The notes: generated from the letters alone by a model not told the origin. DNA of 64,000 bases from Procambarus clarkii (GCF_040958095.1 NC_091165.1:23247221-23311220), one strand, 5' to 3'. Shown: positions 20,445 to 33,604, numbered from the stretch's first letter. Numbers and translations are program-made.

Positions 20445-22087
20445 ATATGGGTCACACTAGTGACTGTATGGGTCACACTGGTTACTGTATGGGTCACACT
20501 GGTTACTGTATGGGTCACACTGGTGACTGTATGGGTCACACTGGTTACTGTATGGGTCACACTGGTTACTGTATGGGTCACACTGGTTACTGTATGGGTC
20601 ACACTGGTTACTGTATGGGTCACACTGGTTACTGTATGGGTCACACTGGTTACTGTATGGGTCACACTGGTGACTGTATGGGTCACACTGGTTACTGTAT
20701 GGGTCACAGTGGTTACTGTATGGGTCACACTGGTTACTGTATGGGTCACACTGGTTACTGTATGGGTCACACTGGTTACTGTATGGGTCACACTGGTTAC
20801 TGTATGGGTCACACTGGTTACTGTATGGGTCACACTGGTGACTGTATGGGTCACACTGGTTACTGTATGGGTCACACTGGTGACTGTATGGGTCACACTG
20901 GTGACTGTATGGGTCACACTGGTTACTGTATGGGTCACACTGGTTACTGTATGGGTCACACTGGTTACTGTATGGGTCACACTGGTTACTGTATGGGTCA
21001 CACTGGTGACTGTATGGGTCACACTGGTGACTGTATGGGTCACACTGGTTACTGTATGGGTCACACTGGTTACTGTATGGGTCACACTGGTGACTGTATG
21101 GGTCACACTGGTGACTGTATGGGTCACACTGGTGACTGTATGGGTCACACTGGTTACTGTATGGGTCACACTGGTTACTGTATGGGTCACACTAGTGACT
21201 GTATGGGTCACACTGGTTACTGTATGGGTCACACTGGTTACTGTATGGGTCACACTGGTTACTGTATGGGTCACACTGGTTACTGTATGGTCACACTAGT
21301 TACTGTATGGGTCACACTGGTTACTGTATGGGTCACACTGGTTACTGTATGGGTCACACTAGTGACTGTATGGGTCACACTGGTTACTGTATAGGTCACA
21401 CTGGTTACTGTATGGGTCACACTGGTTACTGTATGGGTCACACTGGTTACTGTATGGGTCACACTGGTTACTGTATGGGTCACACTGGTTACTGTATGGG
21501 TCACACTGGTTACTGTATGGGTCACACTGGTTACTGTATGGGTCACACTGGTGACTGTATAGGTCACACTGGTTACTGTATGGGTCACACTGGTTACTGT
21601 ATGGGTCACACTGGTTACTGTATGGGTCACACTGGTTACTGTATGGGTCACACTGGTGACTGTATGGGTCACACTGGTTACTGTATGGGTCACACTGGTT
21701 ACTGTATGGGTCACACTAGTGACTGTATGGGTCACACTGGTTACTGTATGGGTCACACTGGTTACTGTATGGGTCACACTGGTTACTGTATGGGTCACAC
21801 TGGTTACTGTATGGGTCACACTGGTTACTGTATGGGTCACACTGGTTACTGTATGGGTCACACTGGTTACTGTATAGGTCACACTGGTTACTGTATTGGT
21901 CACACTGGTTACTGTATGGGTCACACTAGTTACTGTATGGGTCACACTGGTTACTGTATGGGTCACACTGGTGACTGTATGGGTCACACTGGTTACTGTA
22001 TGGGTCACACTGGTTACTGTATGGGTCACACTGGTTACTGTATGGGTCACACTGGTTACTGTATGGGTCACACTGGTTACTGTATGG
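20445..22087. repeat. 21-bp satellite (GGGTCACACTGGTTACTGTAT), about 78 copies
   Basis: Highly regular. The main variants are GGTTAC/GGTGAC/AGTGAC and single GGG to AGG or TGG changes. There is one 20-bp unit at about 21289. Both strands are stop-free in several frames (THTVTSV on minus, MGHTGYC or VWVTLVT on plus) because 21 is divisible by three. Confidence 0.95.
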
Positions 22088-22372
22088 TTGATACCTGGTT
22101 GATACCTGGTTGATGGGGTTCTGGGAGTTCTTCTACTCCCCAAGCCCGGCCCGAGGCCAGGCTCGACTTGTGAGAGTTTGGTCCACCAGGCTGTTGCTTG
22201 GAGCGGCCCGCAGGGCCACGTACCCACCACAGCCCGGCTGATCCGGAACTTCTCTTAGAAAATCGTCCAGTTTTCTCTTGAAGATGTCCACGGTTGTTCC
22301 GGCAATATTTCTTATGCTCGCTGGGAGGACGTTGAACAACCGCGGACCCCTGATGTTTATACAGTGCTCTCT
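22088..22372 (-). mobile_element. LINE 3' end inserted in the 21-bp satellite (11-bp tail repeats)
   Basis: The minus strand encodes CINIRGPRLFNVLPASIRNI, AGTTVDIFKRKLDDFLREVP then DQPGCGGYVAL before a stop at 22133. This is the type of C-terminus seen in CR1/L2-like LINE ORF2 proteins (VLPxxIRN, FKRxLDxFL). The UTR ends in 11-bp units ATCAACCAGGT. The same satellite resumes on the other side, so this is a 5'-truncated insertion into the array. Confidence 0.82.
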
Positions 22373-22555
22373 GGGTCACACTGGTGACTGTATGGGTCAC
22401 ACTGGTGACTGTATGGGTCACACTGGTGACTGTATGGGTCACACTGGTGACTGTATGGGTCACACTAGTGACTGTATGGGTCACACTGGTTACTGTATGG
22501 GTCACACTAGTGACTGTATGGGTCACACTAGTGACTGTATGGGTCACACTAATGT
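22373..22555. repeat. 21-bp satellite, right part (about 8.5 copies)
   Basis: The same unit as 20445-22087, rich in the GGTGAC and AGTGAC variants, resumed after the LINE insertion. Confidence 0.95.
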
Positions 22556-22617
22556 ATGGATGTAGTAATATACAACAATGGTACAAATTAATCATTAACC
22601 TTTAGTAATAATAATAC

Positions 22618-23160
22618 AATCACCATCAGCAAAGTAACAGTAGCACCAACAGCTGTAGAGGAACAAGTAACAGTAGCACCAACAGCTGTAACAGAACAAG
22701 TAACAGTAGCACCAACAGCTGTAGAAGAACAAGTAACAGTAACACCAACAGCTGTAGAAGAACAAGTAACAGTAGCATCAACAGCTGTAGAGGAACAAGT
22801 AACAGTAGCATCAACAGCTGTAGAGGAACAAGTAACAGTAACACCAACAGCTGTTGAAGAACAAGTAACAGTAGCACCAACAGCTGTAGAAGAACAAGTA
22901 ACAGTAGCACCAACAGCTGTAGAAGAACAAGTAATAGTAGCATCAACAGCTGTAGAAGAACAAGTAACAGTAGCATCAACAGCTGTAAAAGAACAAGTAA
23001 CAGTAGCATCAACAGCTGTAGAAGAACAAGTAACAGTAGCACCAACAGCTGTAGAAGAACAAGTAACAGTAGCACCAACAGCTGTAGAAGAACAAGTAAC
23101 AGTAGCACCAACAGCTGTAAACGAACAAGTAACAGTAGCACCAACAGTTGTAGAAGAAGC
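22618..23160. repeat. 33-bp minisatellite (ACAGCTGTAGAAGAACAAGT)
   Basis: About 16 copies of a 33-bp unit. It is open on the plus strand from about 22590 to 23168 as TAVEEQVTVAP repeats (no ATG seen) and on the minus strand as VTCSSTAVGAT repeats. No unique flanking domain is visible, so a coding role is not supported. Confidence 0.92.
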
Positions 23161-23415
23161 ATCATAAGAAGTAACATCAGAAACAACAAAAGTAACAGAA
23201 GCAACAGCAGTAGACACGACAGGGAACGTAGCAGGAGCAGCAATAAAAGCCGGCGTGCAGCAGCACCCAGCAGGGAACAGGAACATCAAGGAGCAGCAGC
23301 AGCAGCTTAAGCCAACCGCGCATTTTAAATCGAAAATACAATTTACATTTTTTTCTCCCTTTCTGGTTCAAGTTATTTTTGGCTGAGCCGTTGAACCTGG
23401 CTTTATATTGCGGTG

Positions 23416-23437
23416 ATGCTCTGCCTCTCTGTCTGTC

Positions 23438-23482
<45 letters not shown>

Positions 23483-23527
23483 GTCTGTCTGTCTCTCTCT
23501 GTCTGTCTGTCTCTCTCTGTCTGTCTG

Positions 23528-23536
<9 letters not shown>
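23416..23536. repeat. (CTGT)n / (CT)n compound microsatellite
   Basis: CTGT units with CTCTCT spacers, directly joined to the AT run. Confidence 0.96.

Positions 23537-23624
<88 letters not shown>
23537..23624. repeat. (AT)n microsatellite
   Basis: About 44 AT units. Confidence 0.97.
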
Positions 23625-23626
<2 letters not shown>

Positions 23627-24185
23627 CTTTTAAAGGAGAGATCTGTTTTCTTGCCTGATAATATTTCAAACTCTGACGCTAGTATCTGCTATATTATAAA
23701 CCATTTATATAGGTGGTATACTTGATTTATTATTTGTTAAGACTCAAAATACATGAAGATAGAGCCATCTGGGACCCAGAGCTTCCATCTGCTCACTTAA
23801 CTTGATATATTTAATAATTGCACGACGTTAGAATAGCTGACAGATGATGGCTGACCGTCTTGAGTTAAAAACCCGCCTCCTCCTGCTTGTCGACCAAGTT
23901 TGGACTGGTTGACGACCTTCGTACTTAACAGGAAGGTCAACGGAAACCATATGAGCTGGTACAGAGCTACATCGTATGGGTTAAAATGCTTTCTACAGTT
24001 TCCTTAACTCTTTTAGAACTCTTTTTAGTGATAAAAAAAGCCTCTGTTGAAATGCCAGGCTCAGCCAGGGTGACCCTCGAGGGTCCAGAGGTTTTCTACT
24101 TTTATTCTCGATTTAATGTAAAGAGGAAGCGAAGCAGGATGTCAAGGAAATATGAAAACAGGTGGACCCTACAAGAGATATGTAG
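23625..24185. other. Unassigned sequence
   Basis: No repeat or gene recognised. The frame at 23986-24198 has no known motif. Confidence 0.35.
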
Positions 24186-24415
24186 ATATTATGGGTAGTG
24201 GGTCTTTTAATACATTTAGATATGATGGGTTGTGGGTCTTTTAATACATTTAGATAAGATGGGTAGTGGGTCCTTTAATACATTTAGATATGATGGGTAG
24301 TGGGCCCTTTAATATATTTAGATATTATGGGTTGTGGGTCTTTTAATACATTTAGATATGATGGATAGTGGACCCTCCAAGACATGGTAGATATGATGGG
24401 TAGTGGGCCCAAGAC
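24186..24415. repeat. About 35-bp tandem repeat (GATGGGTAGTGGGTC)
   Basis: Six to seven imperfect copies of TTTAGATATGATGGGTAGTG plus GGTCTTTTAATACA. Confidence 0.88.
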
Positions 24416-24657
24416 ACATGAAAATATGATTGGTAATAGGCTCTCCAAGAGAGCGAAAACAGGCTTAACTCATTCCTCCAACTCTAAAACACTTTTCACC
24501 ATCTCCTCAACACTCTTCGCCAATGTCTGCCTTTCCTCACCACCCTCAAATCTCCCCCTCTCTCACCAACTCATGCAGAAAAAACCTGGGAGAGGCTTTT
24601 TACAGTTGGCTCCCACAACACAATTGGAAAGTCATTAAGCGAAGTGTTAACTTTGTC

Positions 24658-24757
<100 letters not shown>

Positions 24758-25127
24758 GCACAAACGCTCAGTACTTACAATATCTATCCCACCTGTTCAT
24801 TAGACTTGATGAACAATAACACTGCTGTATCTTACAATGTAGTATGTAATATCCCCTGTATTTTTAATCATTGACCCATAACAGTGCGATACAAGTACCC
24901 CAGGGAAGAACAGAGAGCTAGTAACAATATTACTCAAAATAAAAAAAACAAAAGTTTGGAAGAAAGAGATATATGACCCAACTTGCAATATTTCAAACAT
25001 AAAAGCAATACCAAACGAAATAATGAAATTCAAGATATCTTGCAATATTTGGACCGAACTTTAAAAAGCGGTGCCATTATGAAAACGATATCATTCCATA
25101 TGCACAGTTTCGTTTATTGCAATCTCC

Positions 25128-25477
<350 letters not shown>

Positions 25478-25523
25478 ACAATGTTTAATAAAGAAATCGC
25501 TGGAACGACATTATCAGCTCTAT

Positions 25524-25543
25524 CCCCCCCCCCCCCCCCCCCC
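25524..25543. repeat. Poly(C) run of 20
   Basis: A pure C tract of 20 bases, likely length-unstable and error-prone in sequencing. Confidence 0.95.
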
Positions 25544-25682
25544 GTCCCCGCTGAAGACAGTCTGCAATATCAGCGGAAGACGATGACTCAAGGAACGTTA
25601 TCACAGCAAGATAACGACAGCAGCAATAAGATAATGTTTGTTCAGGCAAAAAAAAAAGTACATACATTCAAAATGAGTTACG

Positions 25683-25745
25683 AGCATAATGTTGGCTGTC
25701 TAGGAAGAGCTAGAACATACTATGCCTAAAGCCACTAATATGCAT
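25683..25745 (-). mobile_element. Remnant of the GCCCGAAACGCT-type retroposon
   Basis: On the minus strand GGCCCGTAAGGC, ATTAGTGGCTTTAGGCAT, AGTATGTTCTAGCTC follow the order of 54538-54600. Confidence 0.55.
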
Positions 25746-25832
25746 AGCCTTACGGGCCAAAGGAATGGAAGTATATGAGTCTATGACATTCTACCTTCAA
25801 TCTCAATCTTTCTCTACCTATCTCTCCTCCAG

Positions 25833-25909
<77 letters not shown>
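25833..25909. repeat. (CA)n microsatellite
   Basis: Pure CA run, with imperfect CA words continuing to 25985. Confidence 0.97.
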
Positions 25910-25910
<1 letters not shown>

Positions 25911-26229
25911 GGCATGCCCGCGCACACACACACACACCACACATGCCCGCACGCACACACAACACACGCACGTGCGCACACGCATCAAACACTTGGGACA
26001 ACTCTGACATCAGCTGGAAGATCACCCCCAAGTTTTCCTTCACCTGCCTCAAGGAAACTGAAAATAAAGAAGGTGCGCGCGGGAACGTTTGGGAATTATG
26101 CAAATCCGACGTGAACACCCCCCCCCCCCTGAGTCGTTCTCTGGATCCGACCAACTAGTCTCCACAACCCCCAACACCATCATTTCCAAATGTATTCATA
26201 TGTTTGTGGACATATTTCATAGTTTGCGT

Positions 26230-26690
26230 CGGATTCTATGCCCGGGAGAGGAGAGATAGTAGTCGGTGGTTTGGGGGGTGGGGGAGGAAGTGGGAATGGA
26301 AGGGGGGTGGGGAGTGGGAGGGCTGAGAGCTAGGAGTGGCAAAGGAAAAGGTTGGTAAGGGATGTGTTAGAAGGGAGAGAGAGAGTGGAAGGGGGTGATG
26401 TCAGAGAATGAGGAAAGGAGGGGGGAATGAGATGGTATGAGAGGAGGATTGAATGAGTGGAAGAGAAAGGGTTGGGATGTGAGAGAGGAGGATTAATAGG
26501 GGAAGAGGGGGGGAGGAAGGTTGAGAAGGATGAAAAGATACAAGGAAAAAGAATGGAGGCGCATGAGAAAATTAGAAAGGCCAGGAGGGAGGGTCAACCA
26601 GGACAGGGAAGGGTCAGGAAGGCCAGGGAAGGGTCAGGAAGGCCAGGAAGGAGGGTCAGCCAGGCCAGGGAATAGGGCTGGTGGACGAGA
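26230..26690. repeat. Purine-rich (GGA/GGGA) low-complexity tract
   Basis: Plus strand almost all G and A. It includes a GGGTCAGGAAGGCCAGGGAA repeat at 26600-26660. Confidence 0.8.
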
Positions 26691-26967
26691 GGGCAGGTCC
26701 GTTCCCATCTAGATATACCCACCAAGATGTACGTGCTCACCGATCCCACAAGATGAACTTGTGGGATCGAGTCCCGGCTCCAAAGTTCAACGCGGCAATG
26801 GTTCACACTCATGTCTATTGTTGGATTTACTTTGTAAACTGTTGTGTTGAGTCAACACCTTCCCCTTGTTGCCCGCTCTCAATGTTGACACTCCTCACTG
26901 ACCAAGTTAGTCACCACCTGTATGTGGCTTCCCGACATCTTCAATTATGTGTGTGGGTCTGTGTATA

Positions 26968-27495
26968 CCTCTGGGGGCTTGTGTACTTCAATGTGTACTT
27001 GGGTCTCCGGGGGCTTGTATACTTCAATGTGTACTTGGGTCTCCGGGGGCTTGTGTACTTCAATGTGTACCTGGGTCTCCGGGGACTTGTGTACTTCATT
27101 GTGTACTTGGGTCTCCGGGGGCTTGTGTACTTCAATGTGTACTTGGGTCTCCGGGGGCTTGTGTACTTCAATGTGTACTTGGGTCTCCGGGGGCTTGTGT
27201 ACTTCAATGTGTACTTGGGTCTCCGGGGGCTTGTGTACTTCAATGTGTACTTGGGTCTCCGGGGGCTTGTGTACTTCAATGTGTACTTGGGTCTCCGGGT
27301 GCTTGTGTACTTCAATGTGTACTTGGGTCTCCGGGTGCTTGTGTACTTCAATGTGTACTTGGGTCTCCGGGGGCTTGTGTACTTCAACGTGTACTTGGGT
27401 CTCCGGGGGCTTGTGTACTTCAATGTGTACTTGGGTCTCCGGGGGCTTGTGTACTTCAATGTGTACTTGGGTCTCCGGGGACTTGTGTACTTCAA
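26968..27495. repeat. 36-bp minisatellite (CTTGTGTACTTCAATGTGTA)
   Basis: About 14.5 copies; the rest of the unit is CTTGGGTCTCCGGGGG. Stop-free frames on both strands (GLVYFNVYLGLR on plus, EVHKPPETQVHI and KYTSPRRPKYTL on minus) reflect the 36-bp period. Confidence 0.94.
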
Positions 27496-27639
27496 TCACA
27501 TTATCTTCAAGTCAATTCCATTCGTTCCTATTCCCGCACCCGCTACCAAAGGGTCTGTTTATGTGGTCTTTTGGGGCCAAAGAATGGATATGAATTCCAT
27601 CCTTGTCTCCCCGAGTTCTCTGGTTAACTCGGTCTAAGA

Positions 27640-27800
27640 CCATATTGCTCTTTTGTACTTGCATGTCCCTTCCTCGTAACGTTACATTTGCTCGGGTTGA
27701 AGTCTAATAGCCACTGGTGTGATAACGCCTGTAGACTGTTCTGGATCTCCTACCACAGTTCGCAGTACTATTCTGTTCTTATCACTCTCGCGTCATGCAA
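27640..27800 (-). mobile_element. Decayed LINE fragment
   Basis: On the minus strand LQALSHQWLLDFNPSKCNV corresponds to LQRWSEKWLLEFNTSKCKV in copy A. Adjacent sequence to about 27500 may belong to the same element but is too diverged to read. Confidence 0.6.
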
Positions 27801-27865
27801 GCATAATCTGCAGTCAACATTGACAAATGGTTTCCTCCTGGTAGAACGTTCACGTGCAAGAACAG

Positions 27866-28516
27866 TAAGCAGCAGCAACCGCAGTAGCAATATAAGCAGC
27901 ACCAGCAACAGCAGCAGCAACAGCAGTAGCAACATAAGCAGCACCACCAGCAGCAGCAGCAACATAAGCAGCACCAGCAACATAAACAGAACCAGCAACA
28001 GCAGCAGCAACATAAGCAGCACCAGCAGCAGCAGCAGCAGCAGTAGCAACATAAGCAGCACCAGCTACAGCAGCAGCAACATAAGCAGCACCAGCAACAG
28101 CAGCAGCAACATAAACAGCACTAGCAGCAGCAACATAAACAGCACTAGCAGCAGCACCAGCAACAGCAGCAGCAACATAAGCAGCACCAGCAGCAGCAGT
28201 AGCAACATAAGCAGCACCAGCTACAGCAGCAGCAACATAAGCAGCACCAGCAACAGCAACATAAACAGCACTAGCAGCAGCACCAGCAACAGCAGCAGCA
28301 ACATAAGCAGCACCAGCAACAGCAGCAGCAACATAAACAGCACTAGCAGCAGCACCAGCAACAGCAGCAGCAGCACCAGCAACAGCAGCAGCACCACCAG
28401 CAGCAGCACCAGCAACAGCAGCAGCAACATAAGCAGCACCAGCAACAGCAGCAGCAACATAAACAGCACTAGCAGCAGCACCAGCAACAGCAGCAGCACC
28501 ACCAGCAGCAGCACCA
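27866..28516. repeat. 650-bp AGC/AAC triplet array
   Basis: AGCAGCAACATAAGCAGCAC and similar words in higher-order blocks. One frame reads Ser/Asn/Thr only and another strand Leu/Val only. The 279-codon plus frame (27688-28527) starts in the LINE fragment, so it is not a gene. Confidence 0.94.
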
Positions 28517-28649
28517 GACTCCTATAAGACACCAACATTAATTAACCTTTCACAAGCACGATCCGACGTCAGTAAAAATTTATTGTTCGCGGAGAATTAA
28601 AATGACTCACTCAGTAGCTTAATATATTTAATGTGAACTTGGTGTGTCT

Positions 28650-28815
28650 CACTGGAGGCCGTGCTGCTGGAGGAGGTGGTGGAGGCCGTGCTGGAGGGGG
28701 AGGTTGAGGCCGTGCTGGAGGGGGAGGTGGAGGCCGTGCTGGAGGGTGAGGTGGAGGCCGTGCTGCTGTGAGGGGTAGGTGGAGGCCGTGCTTTAGGTGG
28801 AGAGGGAGGCCGTGA
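28650..28815. repeat. 24-bp minisatellite (GGAGGCCGTGCTGGAGG)
   Basis: About six copies, G-rich on the plus strand. Confidence 0.88.
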
Positions 28816-29155
28816 TTCAATTTCCAATATTTGTTAATTCTTATTATTAGCCCAAATCCTTTATTCTGTAAGCGTTGTTTCTGGACGATATTTGAATTCA
28901 CTAAAATATCTTAAAATCGTATTGAATTCATCTTCTAAATGCTCATCATAACATACTAAAGGCTTTAAGAATAGGCCTGGCTTTATTCTTGTTGTGATCT
29001 GAGTAACGTGAGGTATCATCCTTACCAGCCTGTGTCCTAGCTATACGGTAGGATGAAAGGGTATTTATATAATAGCTAGGATGAAAGTCAATGGGGGCAG
29101 GAAAGGTGAACTTACGGAGATTTGGAGAAATATTACTTTTTAATAGTATGTGTAT
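28816..29155. other. Unassigned sequence
   Basis: AT-rich, no gene or repeat recognised. Confidence 0.35.
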
Positions 29156-29159
29156 GATT

Positions 29160-29272
29160 TACAGTAGTAACTAGCACACACATATGTAGGTTAACTAGCA
29201 CACATATGTATTTTAACTAGCACACACATATGTAGATTAACTAGCACACACATATGTAGGTTAACTAGCATC
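29160..29272. repeat. 22-bp tandem repeat (TAACTAGCACACACATATGT)
   Basis: Five imperfect copies. Confidence 0.88.
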
Positions 29273-29719
29273 AACTTTAAGCGCGTCTCTTTCTTTTATT
29301 ATTATCATTACAATATTTTTTTTTTTTATTAACAATATTTCCAGAGAACGGCCTGTTAAACTCTACGGTTATTCACACCCATATTTCATATACCCACACA
29401 ACAGTATTCCTAGAGATAATACATGTACACAGACAGAGGTTGGATGCACAATAAATAGTGCGAGCCTTACATGATGTAAATATGGCACACATATACAAAT
29501 ATGTGGGATTTGTGACAATAACTCTGAAACAGCCGCCCACATACACACACAGAGGCAGAATGGCTGACGGAATGATTAGCCCATTGTGAAACTCCTAGTA
29601 TATATGTGTCGAGGAGAGTATACTCTCTTATTGTATCTGTTAGGTCATTGCTCGTCTCCAGTGCCCTGTGAATTAAACCTTTATCACAAAACATATTTAC
29701 AAGAACACACGCAAATATC
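29273..29719. other. Unassigned sequence
   Basis: AT-rich with a T run at 29320. The frame at 29467-29694 has no recognisable content. Confidence 0.35.
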
Positions 29720-30729
29720 CTGTCATGGGAGATTTCAGCCTGGTAAGTAATGAACCGACGCGGGGGGGGGGGAGTCAGGACGTGGATAATAAATGATGTT
29801 GAGGTAGCAGAAAGGAACTTCCAAACACAAATGATATCAGGAAGGAAGCGAGGACAAGGGGGTAAAGATGTGTCTCCAAGACTAGCCCCGGACTTTACCT
29901 ACTTGAGGAGGGTCTCAGACACGTGGGATATATGCTTTATGGGATCGGTGACGGCCGTGCTTTGGTCATGTTAAGACTTTACGTCGATTAAAAAAAGAAT
30001 TAAAAAGTTGAAAATATATAAAGACTGGTGTATCATGGGAGAGGAACGGAAAGTAAAAACAAGCCAAAATGTAATGGATTATATAAGTAGTAACCCAACC
30101 CCACACATCAAGTCAGAGTTGTCATATCATTATAAACTAGTGAATAAAGGAGAAAAGTAAGAGAATGCCAAGATAGACTTTAGAGATTGCCACAAGAATG
30201 GCTAAATGAACTACAAACTTAAAAAAAGTACAACTATAAAAATAGGCCAGAAAAGACCCCTATGGAGAGTAGAACATAAATAAACTTCCTCGTGGCAGAG
30301 ATGTATCTTGACGTCCACGTAATCCCACAACAAACGCCAGAGGCTCAAAACTAAACCTATAAAAGTCAACATATACATTAACGACTGTCTGGGAACTGGA
30401 CGACGTGAACTATGAGTCAAGGCTCAGGGAACTGAACCTGGCCACGCTGGAGGACAGAAGGAAACGGGAGAGATATCATCAAGAGATCAACAATTTTAAA
30501 GGGAATCGACAAGATGGACAACAGAGCAGTGATCAAAATGAGAAGTTAACAAGAGGACATAAGTGAGTCGCAGAGATGTCACAATTAGCATTTGATACGA
30601 ATGAGTTGTAAATTATAAGAAACGTCAAGAGTCTTTACCCTGACCGACAGACAACTAAGAAAGGCGGGCCTTAGGAATTGAAGCACCACCTTTCCATTAC
30701 ATCTAGGAGAATACACGCACACACACCAA
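29720..30729 (+). pseudogene. Old, internally deleted LINE (plus strand)
   Basis: The 5' part reads MGDFSLV and INDVEVAERNFQTQMISGRK, consistent with the GDFN-type motif of an AP endonuclease. At 30410-30520 the reading YESRLRELNLATLEDRRKRE matches YEERLRELCLTTLERRRERG of copy A. At 30655-30729 AAGGCGGGCCTTAGGAATTG and CATCTAGGAGAATACACGCA are an aged 3' UTR and AC tail. Most of the RT domain is absent and frames are broken. The endonuclease part is the less certain one. Confidence 0.55.
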
Positions 30730-30934
30730 AACATCCCATTGGTAACAAAATCTATGACGCAGTATTCAGTTCCCTCTGGCCGCAATTAATGACTCGTTCG
30801 GCTTGTGGCAAAATATCATAATGGAAGCCTGTATAAATCCTGTGGTGCTCTTGCTCAATTGACCTCTCTAAAACATGACTCGGGTCTGTAACATTAGTCT
30901 TGTTGACTTGTGTGGTTAGTGACAGCACCACCGT

Positions 30935-31495
30935 CACATGTCTCAGCTCTCAATCACTCTGTCTCTCCTTACCTGTCTCTCTCTGTCTCACGTTTCATTT
31001 TCTCTCACGTCCTCCCTTCCTCAGCTTCTATCTCTCTCTCTTTCTCCTTTCCTGTCTTCGCTCATCCTCAGTCCATTCATCCCTCTCTCACTCTCGTCTT
31101 TTGTGTCTTTTTATTATTACTCTTCCATGGTCTCTCAGTCGATCGCAACTCTTCCATCCCTCATTCTACATCCCTTCCTTTATCTTTCCTAATCTCTCTC
31201 TCACCTCCTCCTCCTCCCTCTTCCTCCTTCCAACCCACCTTCACCCTCCCTCAATATTCCCTCAATTTATCTCTCCATTCCAATCCCTCCTCCTACCGTC
31301 ATCACATAATCCTCCCCCTCCCCCCTAAACACACTCCCTCCCCCTGTCAGTTCCTCCCTTCCATACCCTCACCCGTTCCATCCCTTCCCCCACGCCGTCC
31401 CCCACTATCCTACCCGGCTATCCATCTCCCCCGCCATCCCTCCCCCCCCCCACAACCCACCCATCCATCTCTTCTCCCTCCCCCCCCCCCCCACC
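30935..31495. repeat. Pyrimidine-rich low-complexity tract with C runs
   Basis: Plus strand almost all C and T for about 560 bp, ending in C-rich blocks at 31440-31500. Confidence 0.85.
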
Positions 31496-31794
31496 CCCCT
31501 TACACAAAACCAAAATACAGCAGCAACAGTAGCCTCGAAAAACGAATAATATTTTTGTGTTGCATTTGTGTTGCGTTGTTAAAGCCGAATCCATCAGGCC
31601 AAAACTATCCCATGAATATTTTATATCCCATTTTCCTCCTGTCAAGCTGAAATAAATGAAGACTTTTTCGAGTTTTCGCTTTTTAATTTCTACAAAAAAA
31701 AAGGGGAGGATAGTTGGATCAGTGCAAATGACAGACTCAGATAATACGAATACTTGCATGTGCATGGTGTGGGCAGAGACGGAGAGAGGATGGG

Positions 31795-31950
31795 AGTACA
31801 GGGGAGTACAGGGGAGTACAGGGGAGTACAAGGGAGTACACGGGAGTACAGGGGGAGTGCATGGGATTACAAGGGAGTGCATGGGATTACAAGGGAGTGC
31901 ATGGGAGTACAAGGGACTGCTAGGGGATACATGGGAGTGCAGGGGAAAGG
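31795..31950. repeat. 10-bp tandem repeat (GGGGAGTACA)
   Basis: Runs of GGGAGTACAG then variants GGGATTACAA, GGGAGTGCAT. Confidence 0.9.
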
Positions 31951-32084
31951 CAGCCAACAGAAGGAGTATTTATCAATGACTTAAGGTAATATACTACCCA
32001 TTCTGCCGTTAATATACAACTTTTTGTAACCCTGTGGACCATCGTTCATATACTGACGTAATAAACAATTATATAGTAGAATTT

Positions 32085-32335
32085 GGTACTATTCGATAGA
32101 ATCCGGAAACAATAAAGCTTAATTAATCAAATTTAAATAGTCCCAGGCTTAGTATTGTACATATATGTACAATATTAGGCCTTAGATAGTGTGTATGAGG
32201 CCTAGGATAGTTGGGTTAGGTTATTTTTATTAGCAACATAAATAAAAAACCTTTTTCGGTTTGTCCAAAGTCACCAGTAGCAAATTCTACATTCTAATTA
32301 TCCATTATATCAATATATGTACGATAGTGCACATG
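32085..32335 (+). repeat. Interspersed repeat family T, copy 3
   Basis: A diverged copy of 4471-4793. It contains the perfect palindrome TATTGTACATATATGTAC+AATA, GTTGGGTTAGGTTATT and TTTTTCGGTTTGTCCAAAG. Confidence 0.65.
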
Positions 32336-32337
32336 AA

Positions 32338-32500
32338 ATTGAAATTGAAATTGAAATAAGTTTATTGAGGTAAAATACACACAAAGGGATGAGGTAGCTC
32401 AAGCTATTCTCACCCCGTTCAGTACATCGTGTTAATACATACATAGACACACCTCACAAACAATAAACATATTACCGGACATTCTGAGAGATAAATATAT
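32338..32500 (-). mobile_element. Retroposon 3' end with (TTTCAA)n tail
   Basis: On the minus strand GAATAGCTTGAGCTACCTC, then CCTCAATAAACTTATTTC and TTTCAATTTCAATTTC. It is related to 4795-4921 in the opposite orientation. Confidence 0.62.
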
Positions 32501-32605
32501 ACATTCCTCCTTTACACAAGTAATGGTCCGCATCGTCACTATAAATACTATCTAAACATAAATGAATGTGTAGGTGGAGGAGGAGGAGAGGACAGGGAAG
32601 CAGAG

Positions 32606-33455
<850 letters not shown>

Positions 33456-33562
33456 CAGTCCAAGTCCCAGGCCAGTGAGGTTGACCAGTCCGGGAACGAG
33501 GAGGCCTGGTCGAGGACCGGGCCGCGGGGATGCTGAGTCCCGAAATCATCGCAAGGTAACCG
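33456..33562 (+). mobile_element. SINE-1 3' part
   Basis: GAGGCCTGGTCGAGGACCGG and GCCGCGGGGATGC followed by CCCGAAATCATCGCAAGGTA match the end of the SINE at 45397-45644 (on its own strand). Confidence 0.75.
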
Positions 33563-33604
33563 CAGCCCGTCCTCTCAAGTTGCCACAAAGACAGAAAATG
33601 ACGA

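Noticed and set aside
20297..22230. Long THTVTSV and MGHTGYC frames
   Set aside because: Products of the stop-free 21-bp satellite; open on both strands.
26945..27637. GLVYFNVYLGLR repeat protein of up to 318 codons
   Set aside because: 36-bp minisatellite read in several open frames on both strands; unique ends carry no recognised domain.
27688..28527. 279-codon Ser/Asn/Thr-rich protein
   Set aside because: Triplet array joined to an antisense LINE fragment; start lies inside the LINE piece.
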